A stretch of DNA of 64,000 nt from Chitinophaga pinensis (GTDB lineage Bacteria; Bacteroidota; Bacteroidia; Flavobacteriales_D; Crocinitomicaceae): contig CAMCYF010000010.1 of assembly GCA_945883825.1 (NCBI GenBank), positions 1-64,000 of the forward strand. Reading direction: 5' to 3'. The notes under the pieces are model-generated. The model saw nothing but the letters and a program-made list of their open reading frames with translations. It did not search any database and was not told the origin of the DNA. The translations under genes and the position numbers were made by a program. Below are positions 29,298-38,047 of the stretch, one piece after another; position 1 is the stretch's first letter; each line of letters begins with the position of its first letter.

Positions 29298-29852
29298 TCA
29301 CATCCATTGTTTGATTCTATGAAACACTTGCTCATGAGCATCCCATCTTTGCAAGTTTAAGCTTTTCACGTGGCCCGACAGCATCGATTTTGAGATGATA
29401 AAATGTAAATATCCATCAGGGATGGGGTCAAGCACCGAATACTTCGGGTAGATACCGATGTGTGATGCCCCTATAAATATCGGCAATCTGTGAGCTTCTT
29501 GCTCTCCAAACTCAGCCAGAGTTACCCTTTCCACCAAACCTTCGGGATAGTGGAAAGGGATTGCCGCTTCAACGCCGCCTTTCACAAGCCATTTCATCGT
29601 CAAATGTCCCCAAATGGGATCTTTCATCATCCGGTAAAAACACCCTTTGGCAGTTTCAATTCTATAGCACTGCAATGCTTCCTCACGAGATCTCATAACG
29701 AAACCAGATTGAGCCCAATAAATACCTGCATCCTTTGAATCTTCGGGCTTGGGGAAGTTAGGTTTGCCAAAATGTCCATAAATAGCCGTTGGCTGATTGA
29801 TGGGTCGCTTAAAACCAAATGTTTCATTTACTTGTTTCTTAGTCTTTGACAA
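29298..29852 (-). CDS. Hypothetical protein, 184 aa
   Basis: Intact ORF with balanced composition; no family recognised. Confidence 0.6.
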   Translation of the reverse strand: MSKTKKQVNETFGFKRPINQPTAIYGHFGKPNFPKPEDSKDAGIYWAQSGFVMRSREEALQCYRIETAKGCFYRMMKDPIWGHLTMKWLVKGGVEAAIPFHYPEGLVERVTLAEFGEQEAHRLPIFIGASHIGIYPKYSVLDPIPDGYLHFIISKSMLSGHVKSLNLQRWDAHEQVFHRIKQWM

Positions 29853-29859
29853 TCAAATA

Positions 29860-30123
29860 TTAATCTTTTAAAGTTATTCTCCCGTCTAAAATTTTAATTT
29901 TATTTGCGTAAGAAATTGACATCTCGTCACCTATTTCGCGGTAATCTAGTTCTCTTCGCTCAAGATCTTCACGCATAGCATTCATAAATCCTTGAATGGC
30001 AAAATTGAAATACCTAATTCCAACTTGACTATTAAATTTTTCTGCTAATTCCTTATCGGTCAAATATTTAAACTCTTTTAAATAGTGTTGCTTATATTTT
30101 ATTGAATTGAAAATGGTATTCAT
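29860..30123 (-). CDS. Hypothetical protein, 87 aa
   Basis: Intact ORF upstream of the 184-aa gene. Confidence 0.55.
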   Translation of the reverse strand: MNTIFNSIKYKQHYLKEFKYLTDKELAEKFNSQVGIRYFNFAIQGFMNAMREDLERRELDYREIGDEMSISYANKIKILDGRITLKD

Positions 30124-30199
30124 ATTAGAATTACTGCCAATAGAAGAATTAGTAGCACGAAAAGAATTGAGAAATTCTTGAGGTTAATCTCCCAGTATT

Positions 30200-30553
30200 T
30201 CATTGATGACCAACACTTAAATCCTCAAGTTCATTAGGAGAGAAGGTGAGGGGCCAGGGCATCATTAAGATAAATGTTGCTTGAGATTGAATCATAAATG
30301 ATCCCTCATTTCTGTTTTTACAAATTGTAGCTCCAGAAAATCTTCCATCTTTTTTAAATTGAAGAACCATGCAATCCGGTTGGTGACTCAAATTCAAAAG
30401 TGTTGTTAATCCCTGGTGGTTTACCTCAATAAAAAGGGGTAATTCAATTGAGTTTGTTGGAAGCATCGCTTGGTTAGTAGTGACCTCCATCTTTTTTGCC
30501 TCTACAGACAATGTTTTGCCATTTTTAAAATTTAAAACAACTGTTTTTTTCAT
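30200..30553 (-). CDS. Hypothetical protein, 117 aa
   Basis: Intact ORF MKKTVVLNFKNGKTLSVEAKKMEV...; preceded by leader hairpin copy A. Confidence 0.55.
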   Translation of the reverse strand: MKKTVVLNFKNGKTLSVEAKKMEVTTNQAMLPTNSIELPLFIEVNHQGLTTLLNLSHQPDCMVLQFKKDGRFSGATICKNRNEGSFMIQSQATFILMMPWPLTFSPNELEDLSVGHQ

Positions 30554-30647
30554 ACAAATAGTATTAATGAATAAATTAAATTAGTTGTATTTCGATTAAA
30601 ATTGGAAACCAACGTTAATTTTGACTTTAAAAGCCCGTATCGTTTTA

Positions 30648-30673
30648 CCACCGTGGTGTCTTCACTCGGTTGG
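30648..30673 (-). ncRNA. Leader hairpin motif, copy A
   Basis: Minus strand CCA-a-CCG-a-GTG-AAGA-CAC-ca-CGG-TGG, about 95 nt upstream of the 30553 start codon. Confidence 0.6.
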
Positions 30674-30819
30674 TACCATTTAAGGTTCGAAATACACGTC
30701 AAATTTAATTAAAATAACTAAAATGGTTACAAAAAATAAAAAAATTAAATTTTAGTGTAACGAATCTAAGACATGTTGTTATTAGGGTATAATCATCCAG
30801 ATTTCTGTGAAAGCAGATG

Positions 30820-30845
30820 CCAACCGACCCGGCAGGGCACGGTGG
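30820..30845 (+). ncRNA. Leader hairpin motif, copy B
   Basis: CCA-a-CCG-a-CCC-GGCA-GGG-ca-CGG-TGG, about 99 nt upstream of ATG 30944. Confidence 0.6.
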
Positions 30846-30943
30846 AAAAACGATGTGAGTCTTTGACTAAATAAATATGCTTGTCTCAGCTTTCTGTATG
30901 ATTTTTATTGTTTAACCAGCCGAAAGGCATAAACTAATTTATT

Positions 30944-31444
30944 ATGAAAAGTACAGAGAAAATGGCAATTTTGCCGAAATTAACGATCCAAAGAAGTATC
31001 TTCTTTAGTGCAGGATGTTTAAATCTAAATTACAGAAAACGTATTTGCTTAAAGCAGCTATTTTTTTTGTTCACATTTTTGTTTTCCTTTAATTTATTTT
31101 CACAGATGCTTGGACTAGAAAGGTTCAAGCGGTCAGAGGGCAACATGAAGTACATCTTGTTTGATAAACTAGAAGATGCTATTGGCGTGTACAAGTCAAT
31201 CATCGTTGACAATGGATTCTATATTGGTGACGTTGAAGCGGAGTTAAATAGTGACGAGGAGGTTGTGTTAGCATATACAATGATAAACAAGATAGATGCA
31301 TGTATGTTTTTTATTGCTAACCGTCCCAATGGTGGATATATCTTGGAGGTACATACGATACCAAACGATAAGGCTATCGATGTTAGGGACAGTAAAAGAA
31401 GTAACGGAGAGTATTTTACTTATTCCTTTGTGCCAGAAAAATGA
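30944..31444 (+). CDS. Hypothetical protein, 166 aa, hydrophobic N-terminal region
   Basis: Intact ORF; hydrophobic KQLFFLFTFLFSFNLFSQ segment; true start uncertain. Confidence 0.5.
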   Translation: MKSTEKMAILPKLTIQRSIFFSAGCLNLNYRKRICLKQLFFLFTFLFSFNLFSQMLGLERFKRSEGNMKYILFDKLEDAIGVYKSIIVDNGFYIGDVEAELNSDEEVVLAYTMINKIDACMFFIANRPNGGYILEVHTIPNDKAIDVRDSKRSNGEYFTYSFVPEK

Positions 31445-31552
31445 AAGCTTATAAGTTAAGAATGTAACCTTCATTCTTATTTAAACTCAAACCCTAAATT
31501 TTTTTGCAAGATTTTATCGTTAAACCAGCCGTAAGGCATAAAAATAAATGTT

Positions 31553-32650
31553 ATGAAATATTTTGAATTAATTGTAAGATATAGAAAATTTCTTACCCCG
31601 ATGCATAATGAAAAGATGGTAGGTATTATCTTAATTGGATTTATTTTGTTGCTATCTATGGAATGTAAAAGTCAAGAAAACCCCTTAGAACCACCAGTGT
31701 CCTATATAAAGATGAAACTCCCTGATGGCTCAAATTATTTTGGGCAAGTAGAATCAGGAGAATTAAATGGAATTGGATCTATAATTACTAAATCTGGTGC
31801 AGCAAATACAGGGTATTTTCAAGATGGGGAATACTTAGCAGACTTTATTGCAACTCCACCTTGGCATATGATTGCTATCGATTACCAGTTAGATACAAGC
31901 TATTTACTCGAGACATTCGAAATAGAACTTAAAATACATACAGAAATCTCGGATAGTCTTTATTTATACATCGCCCCAATCGGTGGAGGACAAATAAATG
32001 GTCAATCATATTATGGTGGTATTCAGACACACTCTGGAGGTTACAATTCCATAAGAAAGAATGAGAATTACGGGGAATTTTCAGAAATAGGTAGAGCAAT
32101 GATTTTCTCAAGGTGGGGAGATAGAAGAGGAGAAGCATTAAAACAAGCTGCCGGTGGAAAGTGTGAAAGTAGTGGGTACGAGGGAGATTTTATTTCTGTA
32201 CGAAATGGAATTAATTGGGGTAAGGGAACTTATACCATATCGTTAGTAAAAACTAAAGAAACGGTTGTCTTGGACAGTGTACTTCATACCTTTGTAGAAA
32301 TGCGGGTTTTTGATCATAAACAGAAAAAACTATTTGTTTGTGGCTCATTGGCATTTCCTGGTACAGACTTAATCCTCGATCCACGACAATTTATATTCTT
32401 TGAATTGTATTTAAAACGGGTGAATGTAAATAAGCTATCTTCTGCAAAATTTACATGTGGTAACATTCGAATTAATGGTAAACCTGTAAACATTCCTTTT
32501 GCAGCAACAAATTATGATAAAGGCTTCCCAAAGTTTGCCAGTGCGACTTATGAAGATGGTAATTTTTCAGTAGAAATAGGAAAACCAATCTATGGTGATG
32601 TTTTGGAATTAGAAGAAATTTTCTATGAAATATTAAAGGAAGAAGATTAG
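31553..32650 (+). CDS. Exported protein with MORN-like segment and DUF3472-like region (tentative)
   Basis: Signal/lipobox-like GIILIGFILLLSMECKSQ; MKLPDGSNYFGQVESGELNGIGSIITKSG; YYGGIQTHSGGYNSI...AMIFSRWGDR. Confidence 0.6.
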   Translation: MKYFELIVRYRKFLTPMHNEKMVGIILIGFILLLSMECKSQENPLEPPVSYIKMKLPDGSNYFGQVESGELNGIGSIITKSGAANTGYFQDGEYLADFIATPPWHMIAIDYQLDTSYLLETFEIELKIHTEISDSLYLYIAPIGGGQINGQSYYGGIQTHSGGYNSIRKNENYGEFSEIGRAMIFSRWGDRRGEALKQAAGGKCESSGYEGDFISVRNGINWGKGTYTISLVKTKETVVLDSVLHTFVEMRVFDHKQKKLFVCGSLAFPGTDLILDPRQFIFFELYLKRVNVNKLSSAKFTCGNIRINGKPVNIPFAATNYDKGFPKFASATYEDGNFSVEIGKPIYGDVLELEEIFYEILKEED

Positions 32651-32772
32651 CGATAAAAAAAGCTATGATTCTGAAAATAAAAAATTAATCTTTAGTTTCT
32701 TTTCTCTAAAAACTTGTTTTATAATATTATACTCTTAACTTTGTTGCATCATTAAGAATCCTTAAGTGGATG

Positions 32773-32798
32773 CCAACCGAGCCGAGAGGCCACGGTGG
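32773..32798 (+). ncRNA. Leader hairpin motif, copy C
   Basis: CCA-a-CCG-a-GCC-GAGA-GGC-ca-CGG-TGG, about 91 nt upstream of ATG 32889. Confidence 0.6.
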
Positions 32799-32888
32799 TA
32801 AAAAAGATGAGGACAGTTACAGTCAAAATAAATCGTAATTCCTCTTTAATTTTCTTGGTGTATTTTTTAACTTTTAAAATTATATGCA

Positions 32889-33101
32889 ATGAAAAAAAAT
32901 GAAAAATCAAAGAAGAAAGTCTTAATGCATTCAGACTTAGTAAGAATGGCGATGTTGTTCCCACCAGAGGAAAGTACAGAAAGTCAAGATTTGTCGACAA
33001 GGGAAGTCGGCAAGAAGTTTTTAGAGGAATTAAAAGAACAAGGCCCCACCTTGGATAGAGTGGGGAAGGTGTTCGTTAAATTCATAAAGAAAAGAGATTA
33101 A
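32889..33101 (+). CDS. Hypothetical protein, 70 aa
   Basis: Intact charged small ORF MKKNEKSKKKVLMHSDLVRMAMLFPPEES.... Confidence 0.45.
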   Translation: MKKNEKSKKKVLMHSDLVRMAMLFPPEESTESQDLSTREVGKKFLEELKEQGPTLDRVGKVFVKFIKKRD

Positions 33102-33285
33102 TAAGCCTATAAACATTCTATCATATTGCGTTTTTTTTGAATATGTCGAAAAGAACCTCGATGAATTATGTGCTTGAATTATCTGATTTGAACGATCTCA
33201 AACTCATCGTGAAGGATAAGCATGTCGCGAAAAGAACCAGAGCCTAAGATAGCTATATTCCCAACAAAATTTAATTTTAAAAGAT

Positions 33286-33456
33286 ATGAAACAGCAAGAA
33301 GAATCAGTGAACAAGAAGATATTAACTCAAGACCAAATCAAAGAGTTGATGACTTACCCGGATTATTGGAGAAATACTCTAAGAGAAGCAGCGGAACGAG
33401 GGGAGTCGATAAAAGAAACCTACAGGAAGTACGAAAAATTAGAGTATTTGATGTAA
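33286..33456 (+). CDS. Tandem paralogue 1: 56-aa protein MKQQEESVNKKILTQDQIKELMTYPDYWRNTLREAAERGESIKETYRKYEKLEYLM
   Basis: Same length and frame as copies 2 and 3; the ORF track lists a different frame (33222-33479). Confidence 0.65.
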   Translation: MKQQEESVNKKILTQDQIKELMTYPDYWRNTLREAAERGESIKETYRKYEKLEYLM

Positions 33457-33520
33457 ATGTAATCGTTGAATATATTTAGACAACAAGGTAGATTCTCAAC
33501 AAAATTTAATTTTAGAAGAT

Positions 33521-33691
33521 ATGAAACAGCAAGAAGAATCAGTGAACAAGAAGATATTAACTCAAGACCAAATCGCGGAGTTGATGACTTACCCGGATTA
33601 TTGGAGAGGTACTCTAAGGAAAGCAGCGGAACAAGGGGAGTCAATAAAAGAAGTTTACGAGGAACTAAAAGAATTGGAGCATTTGATTTAA
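33521..33691 (+). CDS. Tandem paralogue 2: 56-aa protein MKQQEESVNKKILTQDQIAELMTYPDYWRGTLRKAAEQGESIKEVYEELKELEHLI
   Basis: Repeat unit 235 bp after copy 1. Confidence 0.65.
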   Translation: MKQQEESVNKKILTQDQIAELMTYPDYWRGTLRKAAEQGESIKEVYEELKELEHLI

Positions 33692-33756
33692 ATGTAATCG
33701 CTGAATATACTCTTGATAGCAAGGTAGATTCCCAACAAAATTTAATTTCAGAAGAT

Positions 33757-33927
33757 ATGAAACAGCAAGAAGAATCAGTGAGCAAGAAGATATTAACTCA
33801 AGACCAAATCGCGGAGTTGATGACTTACCCAAATTATTGGAGAGGTACTCTAAGAGAAGCAGCGGAACGAGGGGAGTCGATAAAAGAAACGTACGAAGAA
33901 CTGAAAGACTTCGAGGCAATGATGTAA
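33757..33927 (+). CDS. Tandem paralogue 3: 56-aa protein MKQQEESVSKKILTQDQIAELMTYPNYWRGTLREAAERGESIKETYEELKDFEAMM
   Basis: Repeat unit 236 bp after copy 2. Confidence 0.65.
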   Translation: MKQQEESVSKKILTQDQIAELMTYPNYWRGTLREAAERGESIKETYEELKDFEAMM

Positions 33928-34038
33928 ATGTAATCGCTGAATATACTTTAGATGATGCTATTGATTAAGGCATATTAAAAAGTATGATTTATAATTTTGA
34001 ATATGTCGAAAAGAATCTCGATAAAAGTACTTGAAGAA

Positions 34039-35508
34039 TTATCTTTTTATAATTCTATTAATTCCTAACACTTGTTGGTCTTGAATAATTCGAATAAAAT
34101 AAGTACCTGCATATAAGTGACTTAAATCCAATAATGCACTCTCAGATAGAGTTTTGCTGAAAAGGATTTTACCGGATAAATCTAGAATCTCAACTTGATT
34201 ATTTTCAAAGTTTTTTGGAACTTGAATGGTAACAAAATCGTTTGTAGGATTCGGATATATTTTAATTTCAGAATTATTAAACTCTCCAATATTAGCCGAA
34301 TTTTCATAAATCACTTCAAATACAAAATTCTTGGTTGTTATGCCAACAGGTGTTCCATTGTCGGTAGCTGTTAGACTGACATGATAAATACCTGGTGTTA
34401 CGCTTGTAGCATTAAACGATGCTTGAATTTCATAATATTGATCACTAATCGGAGTCATGCTATAGCTGAATGCCCCTGCAGGTGCATCTGAATTAGTTGA
34501 GATTTGAATGTTTTGTCCAATTTCCGGCGTCATAATTCCAATAATGAAATCACTTGAATTCATGCTTTTTAGTAGGGTGTCTCCTGTTAGTACATTTATC
34601 GTATCACAAAGAGCACTACTAATTAATAATGGAGGGGTGTTTGTTGCAGAGATTCCAGCAACATTAAAATAAATCTCTTGGCCGTCGAGAAAATCTACGC
34701 CATCAAAATTATTTGTTGGACCATCAAATGATGTACCTGATTGTACAAATTGTCCCACTTGAAAATAATCGGTTCCATTTCCAACGTTTACTCCAACTGT
34801 TGCAGGAGTTCCGCCAAATCCTCCAGATCCACTGGAAGCATCACCGGTTGTCCATTGCATGTCTTCATAACAAAAAGAAACATTTCCTCCCGCTGAAACT
34901 AAAGAGTCTGAACCGTTTGAAATGATCAATTGAAAAGTAGAAACGAGGTCATTGTGCATGTTAAAATAGCCAACTTGATTCCAATTGATGATTAAGGCAG
35001 TTGGTGTTACCTTGTACCAAACATTTCCTCCATTTCCAAGTAAATTCCCTAAAGTATCAATTCCGCCACGTGTATCCACATCACCCCAGAATGGAGCAAT
35101 CATATTATAAGAAGAATCAGGGAAAGAGTTTGAAGTCCATGTAATATAAGGTGAAACAAATGAAATATTCCCGTTGTTGTTGATGTAAACTGAATTGTAT
35201 TGATTTCCGTAAAAATCAAACGTAAAAGGAAGATTTATTAATCCGGATGAACCATCATCATTGGGTAACATAGCCAAAGAAAAAGTTGAATCCAACGGAA
35301 CAATACAATCACAAGTACCATTTTTTTCTATTCCTCCATTATATTTGATGTTGGAAGGAAAAGAAAGATCAGAAAAACTATATTGCGTGTTTGGATCAAT
35401 TAAGCCTGCTTGTTTCATTTCTTGGTATTCTACCTGGGTTACAGTAACTGAGTTTTGACCGTATGCAACTGATGCAAAAAACAATACAATAGATAGGATT
35501 TTTTTCAT
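34039..35508 (-). CDS. Secreted nidogen-like domain protein with T9SS C-terminal sorting domain
   Basis: LPFTFDFYGNQYNSVYINNNGNISF...NMIAPFWGDVDTRG; C-term IKIYPNPTNDFVTIQVPK...YAGTYFIRIIQDQQVLGINRIIKR. Confidence 0.85.
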   Translation of the reverse strand: MKKILSIVLFFASVAYGQNSVTVTQVEYQEMKQAGLIDPNTQYSFSDLSFPSNIKYNGGIEKNGTCDCIVPLDSTFSLAMLPNDDGSSGLINLPFTFDFYGNQYNSVYINNNGNISFVSPYITWTSNSFPDSSYNMIAPFWGDVDTRGGIDTLGNLLGNGGNVWYKVTPTALIINWNQVGYFNMHNDLVSTFQLIISNGSDSLVSAGGNVSFCYEDMQWTTGDASSGSGGFGGTPATVGVNVGNGTDYFQVGQFVQSGTSFDGPTNNFDGVDFLDGQEIYFNVAGISATNTPPLLISSALCDTINVLTGDTLLKSMNSSDFIIGIMTPEIGQNIQISTNSDAPAGAFSYSMTPISDQYYEIQASFNATSVTPGIYHVSLTATDNGTPVGITTKNFVFEVIYENSANIGEFNNSEIKIYPNPTNDFVTIQVPKNFENNQVEILDLSGKILFSKTLSESALLDLSHLYAGTYFIRIIQDQQVLGINRIIKR

Positions 35509-36197
35509 GAGATATTAGTTTAGTTTTTATTAGACATGTATAATTTCCCCCTTATTTAGGACCGGGATAATTCAAATATAGGTTTATTTTTAATAATCAG
35601 ATTAATTGGATTAAAATATTTTTCAGGGGTGTTATTATTTAGGCTCTTAAGCCTTATTTCTGTTTTATAGTTTTTTATTTTATAAAATAAAAGTCCTTAA
35701 TAAAAATTATAAATTCTGATATTAAAAAGGATGATTTATATTGTTTATTTTAACCGTAATTTTTTTATTATTGTAATCTATTAAACGATTAATGATAAAA
35801 GGCAATCTGTTCGTGCGGAACAAGTTCGTCAAGATATCTTTGATGGGCGGTATAGAACAAAAAAAATACCTTCAAAAAAGGTATATAATAGAAGTAAAAT
35901 TAAACGTAAAAAGGTGTAAAATTCCGTTTAACCCCGTTAAAAACTGTTAAACGCCGTATTACATAATTATTTTATTCCGTTAATAAATTGAAAATCGTTA
36001 GTGTAAAATAGTCAAAAAACTTTCCAGTTTTTTTCTTTTCTTTCGTTAATAAGTTTATTGAATTTTGAGGGATTTAATTTTGAAATTATTTGAGAAAACA
36101 AGATTATATTTACACTTAAATGGATGGTTTGTTGTTCAACTAAGTTACTTTAGCAAAAGAGATTTTTCGTTTTTAATTTTTTGTAAATTCTTTTAAG

Positions 36198-36890
36198 ATG
36201 CAATTAAAAACAGTTAATTTATATATTCTATTGTGTTTGATCTTGTGTTCTTGCAATTCAAAGAATGAGGATATGAAATATAATATAAAACCAATAGAAA
36301 CTGAATCATCAAAGAACATTGAAGATACAAATAAATTAGATTACTATCTCAAAGGTGATTCTATTATGTGTAAAGCAATTAAAGGCCTTCCTCAATTAAG
36401 TTTTAAGTTCAATCTTGATTCAACAGGTTATTTTCTTAAAACCATACTCGTCTATTCTAATTTTATTAAAATTCAAGAAATTAGTGCAAATAAATATATT
36501 GAAAGAAAAGAATTTCGTCTTGTTGATTGGAATTTTGATGGGTATAAGGATATTTCTATTTTGTATAATTCTGGCTCAGGAGGTAGTTCATACTGGATAT
36601 GGAATTACTCCCCAAAAACCAGAAAATATTATTTTAACAAGGAATTATCAGAAGTATTAGGTCTGGAAATTGATACTGAAGAGAAAGCTATTATATTTCA
36701 TTACAGTGAAGGATATTCAAGAGAATATTGGGATACCTTACAATATAAAAACAATAAATTAACTTTTGTAAAAGGCTTATTACAAGAAAGGTGGAATGAT
36801 AAATTAGGTAACTCCTGGATTAAGCACTCTTATGCAAAAAAAACAAAGAATAAATTAATTGTAATGGTGGACAGTTCAATTATTAAATAA
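36198..36890 (+). CDS. Putative lipoprotein, VCBS/XAC2610-like (DWNFDGYKDIS)
   Basis: Lipobox LCLILCSCNSK; RLVDWNFDGYKDISILYNSGSGGSSYWIWNY. Confidence 0.65.
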   Translation: MQLKTVNLYILLCLILCSCNSKNEDMKYNIKPIETESSKNIEDTNKLDYYLKGDSIMCKAIKGLPQLSFKFNLDSTGYFLKTILVYSNFIKIQEISANKYIERKEFRLVDWNFDGYKDISILYNSGSGGSSYWIWNYSPKTRKYYFNKELSEVLGLEIDTEEKAIIFHYSEGYSREYWDTLQYKNNKLTFVKGLLQERWNDKLGNSWIKHSYAKKTKNKLIVMVDSSIIK

Positions 36891-37019
36891 AATTAACAAC
36901 TCTTTTCTTATTAAGTAGCGTGTATAAAAAAGCTTTAATTTATAAGATCTCTGGTCTAGAATTGTAGAGAAATATACAAAACGTAAATAAAATAGTATGA
37001 ATAACTTTAGATAAACAAT

Positions 37020-37406
37020 ATGCAACTTTCAAAAACAACTCTTGCTATATTTTTGATTTTAATATCAACTTTTGGCTTCATGCTAAAGCTACCCTCTGTG
37101 TTTAGAGATTTTGATACTGAATTACACTTCTTATTTTACTTTTGTGCATCTCTAGTACTAAACCTGCTTTGGAAAAAAGAAAAGTTTATTTTTCATGTTT
37201 TAATTTCCTTAGGCCTGTTCGCCTTTGGTGTTGCAATTGAAATAGCACAAGACTTATCAAACCTTTTTTTTACTAAAAAAATACATGGTAACTTTGATCC
37301 AATAGACATTATTTATAATACATTAGGTCTCATTTTTGCATCTGTTTTTTGGGTAGCTTATATTATTCTAAAAAAAATACTGGGAGATTCTACTAAAGTG
37401 AATTAA
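37020..37406 (+). CDS. VanZ-like integral membrane protein
   Basis: Four hydrophobic segments; IEIAQDLSNLFFTKKIHGNFDPIDIIYNTLGLIFA resembles VanZ C-term. Confidence 0.65.
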   Translation: MQLSKTTLAIFLILISTFGFMLKLPSVFRDFDTELHFLFYFCASLVLNLLWKKEKFIFHVLISLGLFAFGVAIEIAQDLSNLFFTKKIHGNFDPIDIIYNTLGLIFASVFWVAYIILKKILGDSTKVN

Positions 37407-37477
37407 TCTAAAAATTAAAAATAATTTACCATCATTTATAAACGACTATTTTAAACCATATTTTCATACATTTTCAC

Positions 37478-37972
37478 ATGGTAAATCTATCTAATAACTT
37501 TAGTAAAATAGCATTTATTTTATGTTTTATGCAGCTATCAGCTTGTACTAACAAGAATAACAATAAAAATGCTTTAAGTCCTTCTCAAAAAGTTAGCCCT
37601 GTAAAAGAGCAGTCGTATGATGCAGAAAAAAGTCAAACAGATATTAATTTCGACGAAGATAATAGTTTAACTTTATTGACTAGTAAATTAGATAGCATGT
37701 ATAGTGCAGTAATTGTAGAATACCAAGATCAGAAAATCTTTATCAATAATTTTAAGAAGTCTCAAGTAGCATGGAAGCAATATATGGAATCTCAATTACT
37801 AGCTAGGTTTCCAGAAGATGAAGAATATAGAGGTGGGAGTTCTTTCGGAATGTGTTATGCACTATACAAACAACAATTGATTAAAGAAAGAATTTCTTCT
37901 GTTAATGATTGGTTAATTGGTTTTCCTGAGGGAGAAATATGTGGTGGAAGTGTGAAAGTTAAAGGGTATTGA
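37478..37972 (+). CDS. Lipoprotein, DUF1311/LprI-like
   Basis: Lipobox-like MQLSACTNKN; FKKSQVAWKQYMESQLLARF...GMCYALYKQQLIKERI. Confidence 0.6.
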   Translation: MVNLSNNFSKIAFILCFMQLSACTNKNNNKNALSPSQKVSPVKEQSYDAEKSQTDINFDEDNSLTLLTSKLDSMYSAVIVEYQDQKIFINNFKKSQVAWKQYMESQLLARFPEDEEYRGGSSFGMCYALYKQQLIKERISSVNDWLIGFPEGEICGGSVKVKGY

Positions 37973-38047
37973 TTTATAGCCAAAACCTGATTAATTTAAC
38001 ATGATCTTTTTTTTAGATAAAGAAATAACTGGATTACCATTTTAATA

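Larger units (their letters stand above)
33260..33955. repeat. Three-copy tandem repeat, unit about 235-236 bp (boundaries approximate)
   Basis: Near-identical blocks CAACAAAATTTAATTTyAGAAGATATGAAACAGCAAGAAGAATCAGTG... at spacing 235 and 236. Confidence 0.9.

Noticed and set aside
33222-33927. Track ORFs 33222-33479, 33466-33927 and antisense 33420-33785, 33665-33919
   Set aside because: Frames switch between repeat units; the conserved 171-nt ORFs in each unit explain the sequence better.
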